DNA of 62,434 nt. Source: an uncultured Bacteroidales bacterium (GTDB taxonomy: Bacteria; Bacteroidota; Bacteroidia; Bacteroidales; UBA932). This document shows, in pieces, positions 8,294 through 16,975 of the stretch. The DNA is taken from the NCBI GenBank assembly GCA_944326325.1, contig CALVDQ010000014.1:1-62434 (forward strand), written 5' to 3'. The position numbers and the translations under genes are program-made. Numbering within the stretch: position 1 is the first letter of the stretch; every line of letters starts with the position of its first letter. The notes beneath the pieces are model-generated. The model was not told where the DNA came from. It searched no databases and was given only the letters and a program-made list of their open reading frames with translations.

Positions 8294-10816
8294 ATGAAAA
8301 AGTCTGTAATCTACGCGGCAGGTCTTGCCGCTTTGGCGCTGGCAGCCACAGCCTGTCAGGAAGAGCTCACCGGGAACATCAATGATGCGGATTCCTCTGC
8401 CCCGGTCATTACCAGGACTATGTATGTAGAAGGCAATGAATGGACTGCCGGAGACGGTACCAGGACAGCCTATACGCCGGGAGCCGGTGTGGACTGGACA
8501 GGCAGCGAGACATTTGCTGTCTATTACGGGAATCCGGCCAATGCGGCTTCGCCGACTGACAAAACCAAGCATATTCTCGGGAAGGCCACGGACGTGACAT
8601 CTCTTGGCGGAGGAAGATATTCTTTCAGCCACCCGGCGATAGAAGGTATGGAAGCTTATGATTATTGTGTCATTGTTCCCGATCTGGGGACGACCGGTAC
8701 AAATAGTGCCGGAGCCTCGGCTTCCTTCAAGTTTTCTCCGGTCCAGACCCCTGGACAGAACACCTTCGATCCGAATTACGATGTACTTTTCGGACAGGGT
8801 GCAAAGGAAGCGGTTTTGTCCGAAGAACTTTCCATTACGAAATTCAAGAGGGTATTCGCCCCGTTGAGAGTCAGCATCAGGGATGGAGCCGGGGTTATCG
8901 GCAATGAAAAAATCCATGCGGCTACAGTATCCTTTTCTCAGGCTGCGGTGTCCGGCGGGAATGCATTCGCCCTGGCAGGTCTTGTCTATCTCAATTTCGG
9001 TTATGAATATGAGGACTGCAAGATAAACAGTGTATCCGCACCGACGAATACTGTATCCGCATTATATGCGGACGGACTTGCAAAACAGGGTGATATCTGG
9101 CCCGTATGGTATATGGTAAAGCCAGCATCTTTCGATGCCGGAGGTTCTGTCACGGTCACGGTAGCGACTGACACCAGGACCATAAGGCGGACCATTGCAC
9201 TTGGCTCCCAGGCGACCATACAGGAAGGTATGCTAAACAACCTCGACTTCGACATCACCGGAGAAGGCTATACCGTGACGGAATCAGTCTATCAGGATTT
9301 CTCCGCTTTCACCAGCCAGCAGCCTTTACTGACGGCAAGCGACGGCAACACTTATTCCTGGAGCTATGAAAAATGTCAGGCATGGAACGGAGGGAACAGC
9401 ACTTCTCCGCTCCCTTATGCGTTGAGACTCAATGCAGGCGGCGGAAATGTGACACTTCCTGCCATAGCCGGCAAGCAGATAACGGCTATCCGCCTCTATG
9501 CACATCCGAACAATCCGGTAAACAACAATACCGTGGCCCTGAACGGAGGGACTCCGGCGGATTTCAGAAGCTATTCAGACAATACGGAGACCGGCAACAG
9601 CGGAGTCCTCGAGATCAAGGTTCCTGAAGACCAGTACGGGCAGCCGCTTGTCCTCTCGTCAGGCGCTAGTAACTTCACGGCTTTTGCCGGCATCGCCCTT
9701 GAACTCACTGATGCAGAAATACCGGATGCCGACGAGAATGACTATTATGATCTGTTCACCAAAGGGTATGATATTGAAATCAACGGGGAAGTGTATAATA
9801 ACACAATGTATTCTGCGAGACTGGTCAATGTCATGGATTTGCAAGGTGATGAAATACAGAAAGATGCTGCTTCTCAAGGTATCCTTTTTGTCGATCCTTC
9901 AGGACAGGATACTGCTAAGGAGCTGTCTGCAATGACTCCTGGAACATCGGAATCTGTTATAGTCATCGGCAGATATAAGGATAAGCAGCCTCAGATAAGA
10001 TTCACGGAACAGTATAAACTAAGAGGTGCAAAGACTGTATTCAAAAACCTCCATCTTATTGCTGGCCATAATACATCTTTGATAAACAGTGATACGAGAT
10101 ATCCCGGGACAGATATTGTTGTAGAAGATTGTACTATAGATGCAACAGGAACAAGATATGTAATTTATGACGCTTCAAATGACGGCTCGTACGGAAGTGT
10201 CACCATAGATAATTCCATTGTCGAATTTAATTCTTCAGCAACCAAAGGTCCTTCTGTAGTCGCATTTTCTACTAAAGAAGAAAAAACCGTATTCGGACCG
10301 GACATGAAGGTATCGCTGACAAATTCTGTAATTTATTCCCAAAGCCCCGTACAGGCATTTATTGTAAACCTTGGTGATGGCAAGGTTGAAAATGAAAAGC
10401 ATGATGGCTATAATTCCAACTTGAATGTATCCGGCAATACCTTCTATAATATATGGCAGCCGAACATCCTCGTCAGGGGAAATGTTTTCACGAACTTTAC
10501 CGTTGACAGGAATGTGGCAAGCTATACTGCTTCGGATATTGTAACGAAGGCATCCAATTTTGCCTGCGTATATAAATCCGCAGCCGTATCGAGTATTTCG
10601 GACAACTTCCTTTATACGACTGCACCGGAAGGTTGTCAATGGAATATCGTCCATAGCAGTTCAGTTGTTAAGGCAGGGTCCGGCAATGTCAGGAACGCAG
10701 CCGAAAGCCCGTATCTTTCCGAAGATACATCTACCGGCTATTTCCCGATAAACACTGCGGCCGTGACCAATGGCGCCGGCGCTGACTATGATACAAAATA
10801 CTGGATTACAAAGTAG
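8294..10816 (+). CDS. Fimbrillin-like lipoprotein with beta-helix-like C-terminus (cassette 1)
   Basis: An 840-residue surface lipoprotein. Residues 1-20 are a lipoprotein signal with the probable lipidated Cys at 21 (AATAC). The N-terminal ~330 residues carry fimbrillin-family features: the GTRTAY motif, a WTGSETFAVYYG strand and a KFKRVFAPLRV segment. From about residue 490 it continues as a region shared with the lipoprotein at 11229 (GYDIEINGEVYNN and LFVDPSG against GIDIEIGGKYYN and YFIDPDA). It ends in short Asn-rich turns (VSGNTFYN, VRGNVFTN) typical of right-handed beta-helices. The DNA for about 9.75-10.5 kb is visibly AT-richer than the 5' half. ATG at 8294 is chosen because it gives the signal peptide. 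Adhesion or glycan binding is inference. Confidence 0.8.
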   Translation: MKKSVIYAAGLAALALAATACQEELTGNINDADSSAPVITRTMYVEGNEWTAGDGTRTAYTPGAGVDWTGSETFAVYYGNPANAASPTDKTKHILGKATDVTSLGGGRYSFSHPAIEGMEAYDYCVIVPDLGTTGTNSAGASASFKFSPVQTPGQNTFDPNYDVLFGQGAKEAVLSEELSITKFKRVFAPLRVSIRDGAGVIGNEKIHAATVSFSQAAVSGGNAFALAGLVYLNFGYEYEDCKINSVSAPTNTVSALYADGLAKQGDIWPVWYMVKPASFDAGGSVTVTVATDTRTIRRTIALGSQATIQEGMLNNLDFDITGEGYTVTESVYQDFSAFTSQQPLLTASDGNTYSWSYEKCQAWNGGNSTSPLPYALRLNAGGGNVTLPAIAGKQITAIRLYAHPNNPVNNNTVALNGGTPADFRSYSDNTETGNSGVLEIKVPEDQYGQPLVLSSGASNFTAFAGIALELTDAEIPDADENDYYDLFTKGYDIEINGEVYNNTMYSARLVNVMDLQGDEIQKDAASQGILFVDPSGQDTAKELSAMTPGTSESVIVIGRYKDKQPQIRFTEQYKLRGAKTVFKNLHLIAGHNTSLINSDTRYPGTDIVVEDCTIDATGTRYVIYDASNDGSYGSVTIDNSIVEFNSSATKGPSVVAFSTKEEKTVFGPDMKVSLTNSVIYSQSPVQAFIVNLGDGKVENEKHDGYNSNLNVSGNTFYNIWQPNILVRGNVFTNFTVDRNVASYTASDIVTKASNFACVYKSAAVSSISDNFLYTTAPEGCQWNIVHSSSVVKAGSGNVRNAAESPYLSEDTSTGYFPINTAAVTNGAGADYDTKYWITK

Positions 10817-10831
10817 TCCGGAAAGACATTG

Positions 10832-10867
10832 AGAGGTTACGGGAGCTTCGTTCCCGGAACCTCTCAT
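10832..10867 (+). terminator. Hairpin after cassette 1
   Basis: GAGAGGTTACGGGA pairs with TCCCGGAACCTCTC with one mismatch, around a GCTTCGT-type loop. There is no T run directly after it; a second hairpin with a T run lies at 10891. It may stabilise the 3' end or act together with that terminator. Confidence 0.45.
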
Positions 10868-10890
10868 CCAGACATATTATAAACCATGAT

Positions 10891-10936
10891 CTCCCGGCGG
10901 CCCGGACAGAACCGGACCGCCAGGGGATTTTTTGTG
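10891..10936 (+). terminator. Intrinsic terminator after cassette 1
   Basis: CTCCCGGCGGCCCGG (10891-10905) pairs imperfectly with CCGGACCGCCAGGGG (10912-10926) and is followed by ATTTTTTTG. It ends the lipoprotein transcript about 75 bases after the stop codon, upstream of the cassette 2 promoter. Confidence 0.6.
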
Positions 10937-10957
10937 TCTTTTTTTGTCGATATTCTA

Positions 10958-10988
10958 TTGTAATTTTTAAGAAGTCTAAATACATTTG
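10958..10988 (+). promoter_or_regulatory. Promoter of peptide/lipoprotein cassette 2
   Basis: TTG at 10958-10960, a 20-base spacer, then TACATTTG at 10981-10988. A second -7-like box, TAATTTTG, lies at 11020-11027 and would give a much shorter leader. The peptide gene at 11059 follows. Confidence 0.55.
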
Positions 10989-11058
10989 CAGGAATGCACT
11001 GAAATATATCCGTTGGACATAATTTTGCACCGTATTAACTTAAACAAAATAACTGATT

Positions 11059-11217
11059 ATGTTTCAAGATTCTAACAATTTTGCGAGGACTGAAGGCTAT
11101 GTAAGTCCTACGCTTGACACTGCTTTTGTCTGTGTCGAAAACGGCTTTTGTCAGAGCGGCTTCCATGACTCTTTCAATGAGAGCGGGAATGATCTGGATT
11201 TCTGGGGTAACAATTAA
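11059..11217 (+). CDS. Small acidic peptide paired with downstream lipoprotein
   Basis: A 52-residue open frame (ATG 11059, TAA 11215-11217) ending 11 bases before the lipoprotein start at 11229. Its middle, Y.SP.L then VENGFCQSG, matches the out-of-frame peptide at 8115, which also sits just upstream of a related lipoprotein. Conservation of sequence and position at two loci supports a real gene. There is no signal peptide or membrane segment; the C-terminus is acidic and aromatic (DLDFWG). I recall similar short SP-motif peptides from Bacteroidales but know no function. A role as a leader or partner of the lipoprotein is speculation. Confidence 0.7.
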   Translation: MFQDSNNFARTEGYVSPTLDTAFVCVENGFCQSGFHDSFNESGNDLDFWGNN

Positions 11218-11228
11218 TTTCAAAGTCT

Positions 11229-13055
11229 ATGAAAAAGAATCTGATTTTCTTGTGGGGGGGGGTGCTGCTATTTGCCGTTGCCTCTTGTTCCGTAGATAGC
11301 GCCACACCTGTTCCGTCCGACCCGCGTGTCCGGATGGAATTCACGGCCGGAACACCAGGGACCAGGACAGCAATCAATAGCGACAATTCCGTGTCCTGGA
11401 CTGACGACGATGCAATATCCGTCTTTGACGGTACGTACAACAACGAATTCACCATTTCTTCAGGTGCAGGCAGCTCAAACGCTACATTCTCCGGAGCTGC
11501 AATCGAGAGCGATACATACTATGCTCTTTATCCTTATTCAGCAGACGCTGCACTCAGCGGCAGCACAATATCTTCGGTTCTTCCATCGGACCAGCTCAGC
11601 GGATACAATACTTTTTCTCCGGGCACAAATCCTTCGGTAGCGGTATCGGAAGGAAACACACTTGTTTTTCACAATGTCGCAGGACTTGTCAGGGTGACTC
11701 TTCCTGAAGGATACAGCGGAGAAAGGACTGTCAGTGAAATTCAGCTCAGTGCCGACCAGAGTCTTTCAGGGGCTTATACGGTTGACATGTCCGGAAGTTC
11801 GTATTCTGCCGTTGCAACGGCTAAGACTCCTGCCGGTGTAAGACTGATTCCGTCAGACAGCAACAGCGGCGTCATCAGCGGTACGGAATTCTACCTTGCC
11901 GTCCTTCCCGGTTCATATACAAACCTCAAACTGTCTGTCATCTTCACTGACGGCAGCTATATGACAGGTACGATCGCTTCTGCCGAGATTACTGCAGGTA
12001 CGGTATTCAATGCTCCGGTTGACCCTGACAACGCAACAGCAAACGATCAGGGACTTTACGGACTCTATCAGGCAGGTATCGATATAGAGATCGGCGGCAA
12101 GTACTATAATATTGCTGATTTTGGCGAGGCTCAGCTGATTGTTTCCGATTCCGATCTTTCGGCACTTCGTGGCAACAATTCAGGTGTATATTTCATCGAT
12201 CCTGATGCTACCGTAACATTCAGCTATGCCGGGGCGATATATAAACTGCTGTTGATAGGGAACGATCCTGACCGTATGTCCAATATTATACCGACGCAGA
12301 ATTTCAAGGCAAATTCAAGTGGAAACAATGATGCGGAGTTGTTGTTATATAATATCAATCTGGATTTTTCCGCTCAATCTGCATATTTGATTGCGCAAAA
12401 TAATATTACACCGAGTGCAGTCAGGATAATTGGATGCAGATTGAATTTACCGAAAGCATTTACTTACATTTCGACAGACGGTCGTTCTTTTACAATGATA
12501 GATTTGCAGGATAATGTTATAAAATTGTCTGATTCAGAGAGTCATTTTATGAATTTCGCTTCTAATACAGCAACATTTCCGTATATTAATATCTCCAATA
12601 ATATATTTTATGGCAGTGCTTTGAGATTTATTACCGGAAATAGTGCGACAATAGACAAATTGGCTTTTACCAACAATACGATTGTGGATGCTTTCTCGAA
12701 TGACGGATGGTTCTACTATGGAACATTGAATGAAGTTATTATACGGAATAATCTGATTTATAGGACTTCCCAGTCAGGCAACCTGTATATTTTCAGACCG
12801 AGTAATACAGAGGCTGGGGCCGGTGAACCATATCCGGGAAACCCTAGACAGGGAACTTGTGAGCAGAGCATTGTATATGATGCAGCACAAAGTGAATATA
12901 ATAGACAATGGTTCTACTATGGTATGCAGAGGGTAGTCCTTACGGAAGAGCAAGAGATGACTTCTCTTACAGAGAACCCTTTCAGTGAACTGGATATTGC
13001 CACAGAGACATTCACAGTAAAACCGGAATACGCATCCTACGGTGCCCAGCGTTAG
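11229..13055 (+). CDS. Fimbrillin-like lipoprotein with poly-G tract in signal peptide (cassette 2)
   Basis: A 608-residue lipoprotein with signal peptide and lipobox VASC (C20). Nine consecutive G (11254-11262) encode the W-G-G of the signal peptide; the frame is intact at nine, and a gain or loss of one G would abolish the protein. The N-terminal half has fimbrillin-family features (GTRTAI, VSWTDDDAISVF, ALYPYSADA, FHNVAGLVRV, YLAVLPGSY). The C-terminal half starts with the region shared with the lipoprotein at 8294 and continues with Asn-rich beta-helix-like turns (ISNNIFYG, FTNNTIVD, IRNNLIYR). The DNA around 12.3-12.75 kb is strikingly AT-rich compared with the 5' half, which suggests a mosaic gene. 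Probably surface-exposed; the ligand is unknown. Confidence 0.8.
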   Translation: MKKNLIFLWGGVLLFAVASCSVDSATPVPSDPRVRMEFTAGTPGTRTAINSDNSVSWTDDDAISVFDGTYNNEFTISSGAGSSNATFSGAAIESDTYYALYPYSADAALSGSTISSVLPSDQLSGYNTFSPGTNPSVAVSEGNTLVFHNVAGLVRVTLPEGYSGERTVSEIQLSADQSLSGAYTVDMSGSSYSAVATAKTPAGVRLIPSDSNSGVISGTEFYLAVLPGSYTNLKLSVIFTDGSYMTGTIASAEITAGTVFNAPVDPDNATANDQGLYGLYQAGIDIEIGGKYYNIADFGEAQLIVSDSDLSALRGNNSGVYFIDPDATVTFSYAGAIYKLLLIGNDPDRMSNIIPTQNFKANSSGNNDAELLLYNINLDFSAQSAYLIAQNNITPSAVRIIGCRLNLPKAFTYISTDGRSFTMIDLQDNVIKLSDSESHFMNFASNTATFPYINISNNIFYGSALRFITGNSATIDKLAFTNNTIVDAFSNDGWFYYGTLNEVIIRNNLIYRTSQSGNLYIFRPSNTEAGAGEPYPGNPRQGTCEQSIVYDAAQSEYNRQWFYYGMQRVVLTEEQEMTSLTENPFSELDIATETFTVKPEYASYGAQR

Positions 13056-13078
13056 CCTGCTGCCATCGGATTGAGAAT

Positions 13079-13118
13079 AAAAAAATCCAGGTGAAGATTT
13101 CCTCACCTGGATTTTTTT
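13079..13118. terminator. Bidirectional intrinsic terminator
   Basis: AAAAATCCAGGTGA (13081-13094) and TCACCTGGATTTTT (13103-13116) form a perfect 14-base-pair stem with an 8-base loop, flanked by A and T runs on the two sides. It serves both the lipoprotein gene ending at 13055 and the M16 peptidase gene ending at 13141 on the other strand. Confidence 0.9.
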
Positions 13119-13140
13119 ATGTGAAAACGTCAGCGGCAGC

Positions 13141-15954
13141 CTACTGCGCATCCGTTTCAGCGGCTTCCGGCGACATCATGATCTCGATGAAATTGCCCTG
13201 TGATACGATGTCCTTGACGGCGGCCTTTATGTTCTCCGCGTTTATGTCAGCGATAGCCTCTTCGTATGCCTTGTCGAAATCAGCCCCGTACTCGTAGAAG
13301 TATTTCAGATTGGAAAGCCAGTACCTGTTGCTGATCCTTTTCTCCGGGATGTTTTTCTTGAAGTTCTCGACTGTCATGGCAAGCTGTTCCTCTGTCGGGC
13401 CTTCTTCCATGAGTTGTGTGAGGCCGTCGACAGCGGCTTTCCTGAGCTTGTCGGCAGATTCCGGATTGGTATCGAAATACACCTGGATCATTGCCCTTTC
13501 TTCCGGCTTGCTCTGGATGTCGAAGCTTATGCTGGCTCCGTATGTCCCGCCTTCTTCCTCGCGCAGGGTTTCGACATATACCATATCCATTATGTACTGG
13601 GCGGCGTCCATCATCACCTGGCGGTGGATAGAGTATGGCAGGTATGACGTATATGCCTGGAATACGGTGCTCTTAGGTGTCTCCATTTTCACGTTGAAGT
13701 GGTCCTCGACCTTGCCTTTTACGATGTCTTCATCCCTGTCAATCCACTCATGTGCCTTCTTTCCCTTAGGAAGCGAGCCTGCATATTTCTCCACGAGAGG
13801 CTTCAGGGTCCCGAGGTCTACGTTGCCGACGATGACGAGCGTCGCGCCGGCTATGTTGTCGTAGAGGCTGCGGTAGACTCTTTCAATGGTGCCGAGGTTG
13901 GCTTTTCCGAGAATATCTTCGCTGATTACCTGTCTCCTCGGATTCCCTCCGTATATGGTCTTGACCATCTCTGTCTGCAGCTTGAAGTTCGGCTGGTTCA
14001 CGATGTTCGGAAGCAGTGCCTTAAGCTGGGATATACCGGTATTGAACTCGTTTTCATCGAAGCGTGGTTCCATGAATGTGAGGTACATGAGCTGGAAGGC
14101 TGTTTCTATGTCCTTCGGTGAAGATGATGCATTGATACCGTGGCTGAGGGACGATATGAACGGATATACACTGACAGACTTGCCGGCAAGGATCTTCGGA
14201 AGTTCCGTGCCTGAAAATCCTGCGACTCCTGTATTCCGGAGGAAAAGTCCGAAGATATTGTCCTCAAAAGAAGGAAGGTCTTCCGTAGCGATGAGGGATC
14301 TTCCTCCGTCCATGTACAGATTCATCATTACAGAGTTCTTTTCGTACTCCGTAGGAAGCACCACTACCTTGAGCCCGTTTTTCAGCGTCCATTCAGTTGC
14401 CCCGTAGATTGTCTTTTTCTCCTTTTTCACCGGGGAACCCTTGAGTGCAGAGGCGTCGAGCAGGGGCTTGTCATAGTCCACGGCCTCGTTAGCCTTGATC
14501 TCGGAATCCTTCACTTCTTTCAGTGCCGTGAGGAAATCGGCCTCCGTAGGGTGTGATATACCTTCCTTTTCAGGTGCCTTGTACAGGATCACCATATTCT
14601 CGTCTGTGATCATCTGTGCAACTATCTGATTGAGTACATTGGCATTGATTCCTGCGGCGACGGTCTTTGCAAGTTCATACTCTGTCTTCGGCTCCATGTA
14701 AGGGTAGTTGTCGAAGAAGTTGTTGATATAGCTGTGGACGAATTCCGAGTTGTCCCTCGAGTCGGCTCCTTCCATCTGCTGCTCGTAGAGCTTGAGAAGG
14801 TTGTCCTTGGCCCTATCCACTTCGGAGTCGCTGAAGCCGTACAGCTTCATCTTCTCGACTTCGGTCATGAAGGCCTTGAATGCGCTGATGCCTTCCCCGT
14901 TCCTGCAGGAGATGTTGCCCATCACAACCTCACATGTCTCGCACAGGTTGCCTATTCCGAGTCCTGCGTTCAGGAACGGAGCATCCGGGCTGGCAGTAAT
15001 GTCGCTGAACCTTTCGCCCATGATGAAGCTTATCAGGCTCTTTACGAAATCCAGGGTGAAGCCCATGTCTGTGCTGTTAAGCTCTTCCGGCATCGGCTCG
15101 CCTTTCCATATCACTTCCAGTGCCGTCGAGGAGGCCTCGGGGTCGGTGATTATACCGACAAGCGGCTCTTCATTGCCCGGGATCTTGTGTATTTCCTTAG
15201 GCTGGGGGTTCTCCTGTGCAGGGATGTCGCTGAAAAGGTTCTTGATTTTGGCCTCTATCTGGTCCACATCGATGTCGCCGACCACAATGACTGCCTGGAG
15301 GTCCGGACGGTACCAGGTGTGGTAGAAATTCACAAGACTCTCGGGTTTGAATGTCTCGAGGTTTTCCTGGCTGCCAATGAGAGTGCAGGTCGCATACTTA
15401 GAGTCTCCGTAGTAATACGGGAGCGATTTTTCGTGCATTCTCCAGTCTGCGGTCCGTCTTGTCCTCCTTTCCTCGATTATGACTCCTCTTTCCTTGTCGA
15501 TTTCTTCAGGGGCGCAGGTAACATAGTGGGAATAGTCGTGCATGATGAGCAGGCAGGTGTCTATGATGCCTTCCCTTACCACAGGGATGTTGTTGAGCAT
15601 ATAGGTCGTCTGCTCCACACCGGTGGAAGCGTTTATGTTGCGGCCGAATTCAGCGCCTATCTTCTGGAGATAGTCGAGCATCTGCTTGCCCGGGAGGTTC
15701 TTTGTCCCGTTGAAGCACATGTGCTCGAGGAAATGTGCGAGACCGTCCTGGTCAGGTGTTTCCTGGATGGCACCTACGTTTGTCGCAAGATAGAATTCAG
15801 CGCGCTGGGCCGGCTTGTCGTTGTGTCTGATATAGTATGTCAGACCGTTTTCAAGCTTGCCTTTCCGCACTTCCGGGTCGTTGGGCAGCTGGTTCTGCCC
15901 CCACATGGCTATCGCCGGCATAAGGACGGCGATCAACAAAAAGATTCTTTTCAT
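13141..15954 (-). CDS. M16 family zinc metallopeptidase (pitrilysin/insulinase type)
   Basis: A 937-residue full-length double M16 peptidase. The inverted zinc motif HFLEH is at residues 74-78, with the distal glutamate in the ERGVIIEE stretch. The second, inactive M16 half begins near residue 500 (LKNGLKVVVLPTEY). A signal peptide (residues 1-19, ending AMWGQ) sends it to the periplasm, where such enzymes degrade peptides, including signal peptides and imported oligopeptides. ATG at 15954 is chosen because it gives the signal peptide; the open frame reaches upstream into the divergent promoter region. It is divergent from the LysR gene at 16082, with overlapping promoters, so LysR control is plausible but unproven. 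Confidence 0.9.
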   Translation of the reverse strand: MKRIFLLIAVLMPAIAMWGQNQLPNDPEVRKGKLENGLTYYIRHNDKPAQRAEFYLATNVGAIQETPDQDGLAHFLEHMCFNGTKNLPGKQMLDYLQKIGAEFGRNINASTGVEQTTYMLNNIPVVREGIIDTCLLIMHDYSHYVTCAPEEIDKERGVIIEERRTRRTADWRMHEKSLPYYYGDSKYATCTLIGSQENLETFKPESLVNFYHTWYRPDLQAVIVVGDIDVDQIEAKIKNLFSDIPAQENPQPKEIHKIPGNEEPLVGIITDPEASSTALEVIWKGEPMPEELNSTDMGFTLDFVKSLISFIMGERFSDITASPDAPFLNAGLGIGNLCETCEVVMGNISCRNGEGISAFKAFMTEVEKMKLYGFSDSEVDRAKDNLLKLYEQQMEGADSRDNSEFVHSYINNFFDNYPYMEPKTEYELAKTVAAGINANVLNQIVAQMITDENMVILYKAPEKEGISHPTEADFLTALKEVKDSEIKANEAVDYDKPLLDASALKGSPVKKEKKTIYGATEWTLKNGLKVVVLPTEYEKNSVMMNLYMDGGRSLIATEDLPSFEDNIFGLFLRNTGVAGFSGTELPKILAGKSVSVYPFISSLSHGINASSSPKDIETAFQLMYLTFMEPRFDENEFNTGISQLKALLPNIVNQPNFKLQTEMVKTIYGGNPRRQVISEDILGKANLGTIERVYRSLYDNIAGATLVIVGNVDLGTLKPLVEKYAGSLPKGKKAHEWIDRDEDIVKGKVEDHFNVKMETPKSTVFQAYTSYLPYSIHRQVMMDAAQYIMDMVYVETLREEEGGTYGASISFDIQSKPEERAMIQVYFDTNPESADKLRKAAVDGLTQLMEEGPTEEQLAMTVENFKKNIPEKRISNRYWLSNLKYFYEYGADFDKAYEEAIADINAENIKAAVKDIVSQGNFIEIMMSPEAAETDAQ

Positions 15955-16020
15955 AATATCCGTTAGTCTGATAATTATCTCCATGAAATACCGAAATACC
16001 CCTCTGCCGGGATAGCCCGG

Positions 16021-16052
16021 CAAAGATAGCGTTTTTAAGATTTATGTTCAAA
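16021..16052 (-). promoter_or_regulatory. Promoter of M16 peptidase gene
   Basis: Minus strand TTTG at 16052-16049, a 20-base spacer, then TATCTTTG at 16028-16021. It abuts the LysR gene promoter on the other strand (16057-16077). Confidence 0.6.
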
Positions 16053-16056
16053 AATA

Positions 16057-16077
16057 TCAAAACAGTTTCTAATTTTG
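16057..16077 (+). promoter_or_regulatory. LysR gene promoter with TCAAAACAGTTTC block, leaderless layout
   Basis: TCAAAACAGTTTC (16057-16069) runs directly into the -7 box TAATTTTG (16070-16077). Only four bases separate the box from the ATG at 16082, so transcription would begin at or within the start codon. The same upstream block occurs before tRNA-Arg, the glucosaminidase gene and the NifU-like gene. Confidence 0.5.
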
Positions 16078-16081
16078 CCGT

Positions 16082-16957
16082 ATGATTGATGATTCCAGAC
16101 TCAGGGTTTTCCTAGCAGTTGCCGAAACAGGCAGCTTTACCCGGGCGGCAGAGATGCTGGGCATCTCGCAGCCGGCTGTCAGCCAGAATATCGCCGAACT
16201 TGAGAACAATATCGGGGCCAGACTGTTCGACAGATCCAGACATTCCGTGTCCCTTTCTGCGAAGGGTGATCTCTTTATGTTGTATGCCAGAAAGATAGCC
16301 TATTGGTATGATGCGGCGGAAAAGATGTTCGGAAAGGCTGTCGGCAGGAGTCATGTACGGGAAATCAGGATCTCCGCCTCTGCTGATCTGGCTTCATGCA
16401 TCCTTCCGGAAGTGATTTCGGCTGTCCGGACAATGAATCCGGAATTGAAATTCATCGTCTCCGGACAAGATGGCGACCGGACGGACGGGTGCGATATGAT
16501 CTTTACTTCCTGCCTGTATTCCGGAGAACTCGATTTCACCGGGGCGCAGGATGATGTGATAGCGGTTTCCGAGGCTTGCATTGTGGTATCCGCTTCGTCT
16601 CCTGCCGCATTCGGGAAGGTATCTTCGCTTTCCGGACTCGATCCCGGTTCTGTCGCATTCTGGTCTTTGCCCGGACCTTCGCAGCAGGTACTCCCTCCGG
16701 ATGTCCTCCCTCTTGTCGGGGTCGAATCCTCGTCTCTGGAGGTAGTGAAAAAGTGTGCGCTCGGATCGTCTGGAATGGCAGGGATACTGCCGCGGTATGC
16801 TGTCAGGGAGGAAATCGCAGACGGCAGGCTTTCCGTGCTGCCGCAGCAGAAGCCTTTCTACGCAATGGCGGCCAGACTCACCGTTTCCGGTGAATTCGGC
16901 CGCACATCCTTGTCCAGATTCCTGACGCATCAGCTCCGGGAGAGTTTTTCCTGGTAG
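16082..16957 (+). CDS. LysR family transcriptional regulator
   Basis: A 291-residue DNA-binding regulator. The N-terminal winged helix-turn-helix (residues 1-65) shows the family pattern RLRVFLAVAETGSFTRAAE followed by LGISQPAVSQNI and LGARLF-like IGARLFDRS. The rest matches a periplasmic-binding-protein-like effector domain (about 90-285) with the small molecule unknown. It is divergent from the M16 peptidase gene across 127 bases holding both promoters, the usual arrangement of LysR regulators with a target. The start codon appears to lie at the transcription start. It converges on the esterase gene with 18 bases between the stops. Confidence 0.9.
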   Translation: MIDDSRLRVFLAVAETGSFTRAAEMLGISQPAVSQNIAELENNIGARLFDRSRHSVSLSAKGDLFMLYARKIAYWYDAAEKMFGKAVGRSHVREIRISASADLASCILPEVISAVRTMNPELKFIVSGQDGDRTDGCDMIFTSCLYSGELDFTGAQDDVIAVSEACIVVSASSPAAFGKVSSLSGLDPGSVAFWSLPGPSQQVLPPDVLPLVGVESSSLEVVKKCALGSSGMAGILPRYAVREEIADGRLSVLPQQKPFYAMAARLTVSGEFGRTSLSRFLTHQLRESFSW

Positions 16958-16975
16958 CGGATACCGGCTGGAATG

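Noticed and set aside
14734..15966. 410-codon open frame on the plus strand
   Set aside because: It lies antisense to the M16 peptidase, whose motifs and signal peptide are clear; the plus-strand frame has no family features.
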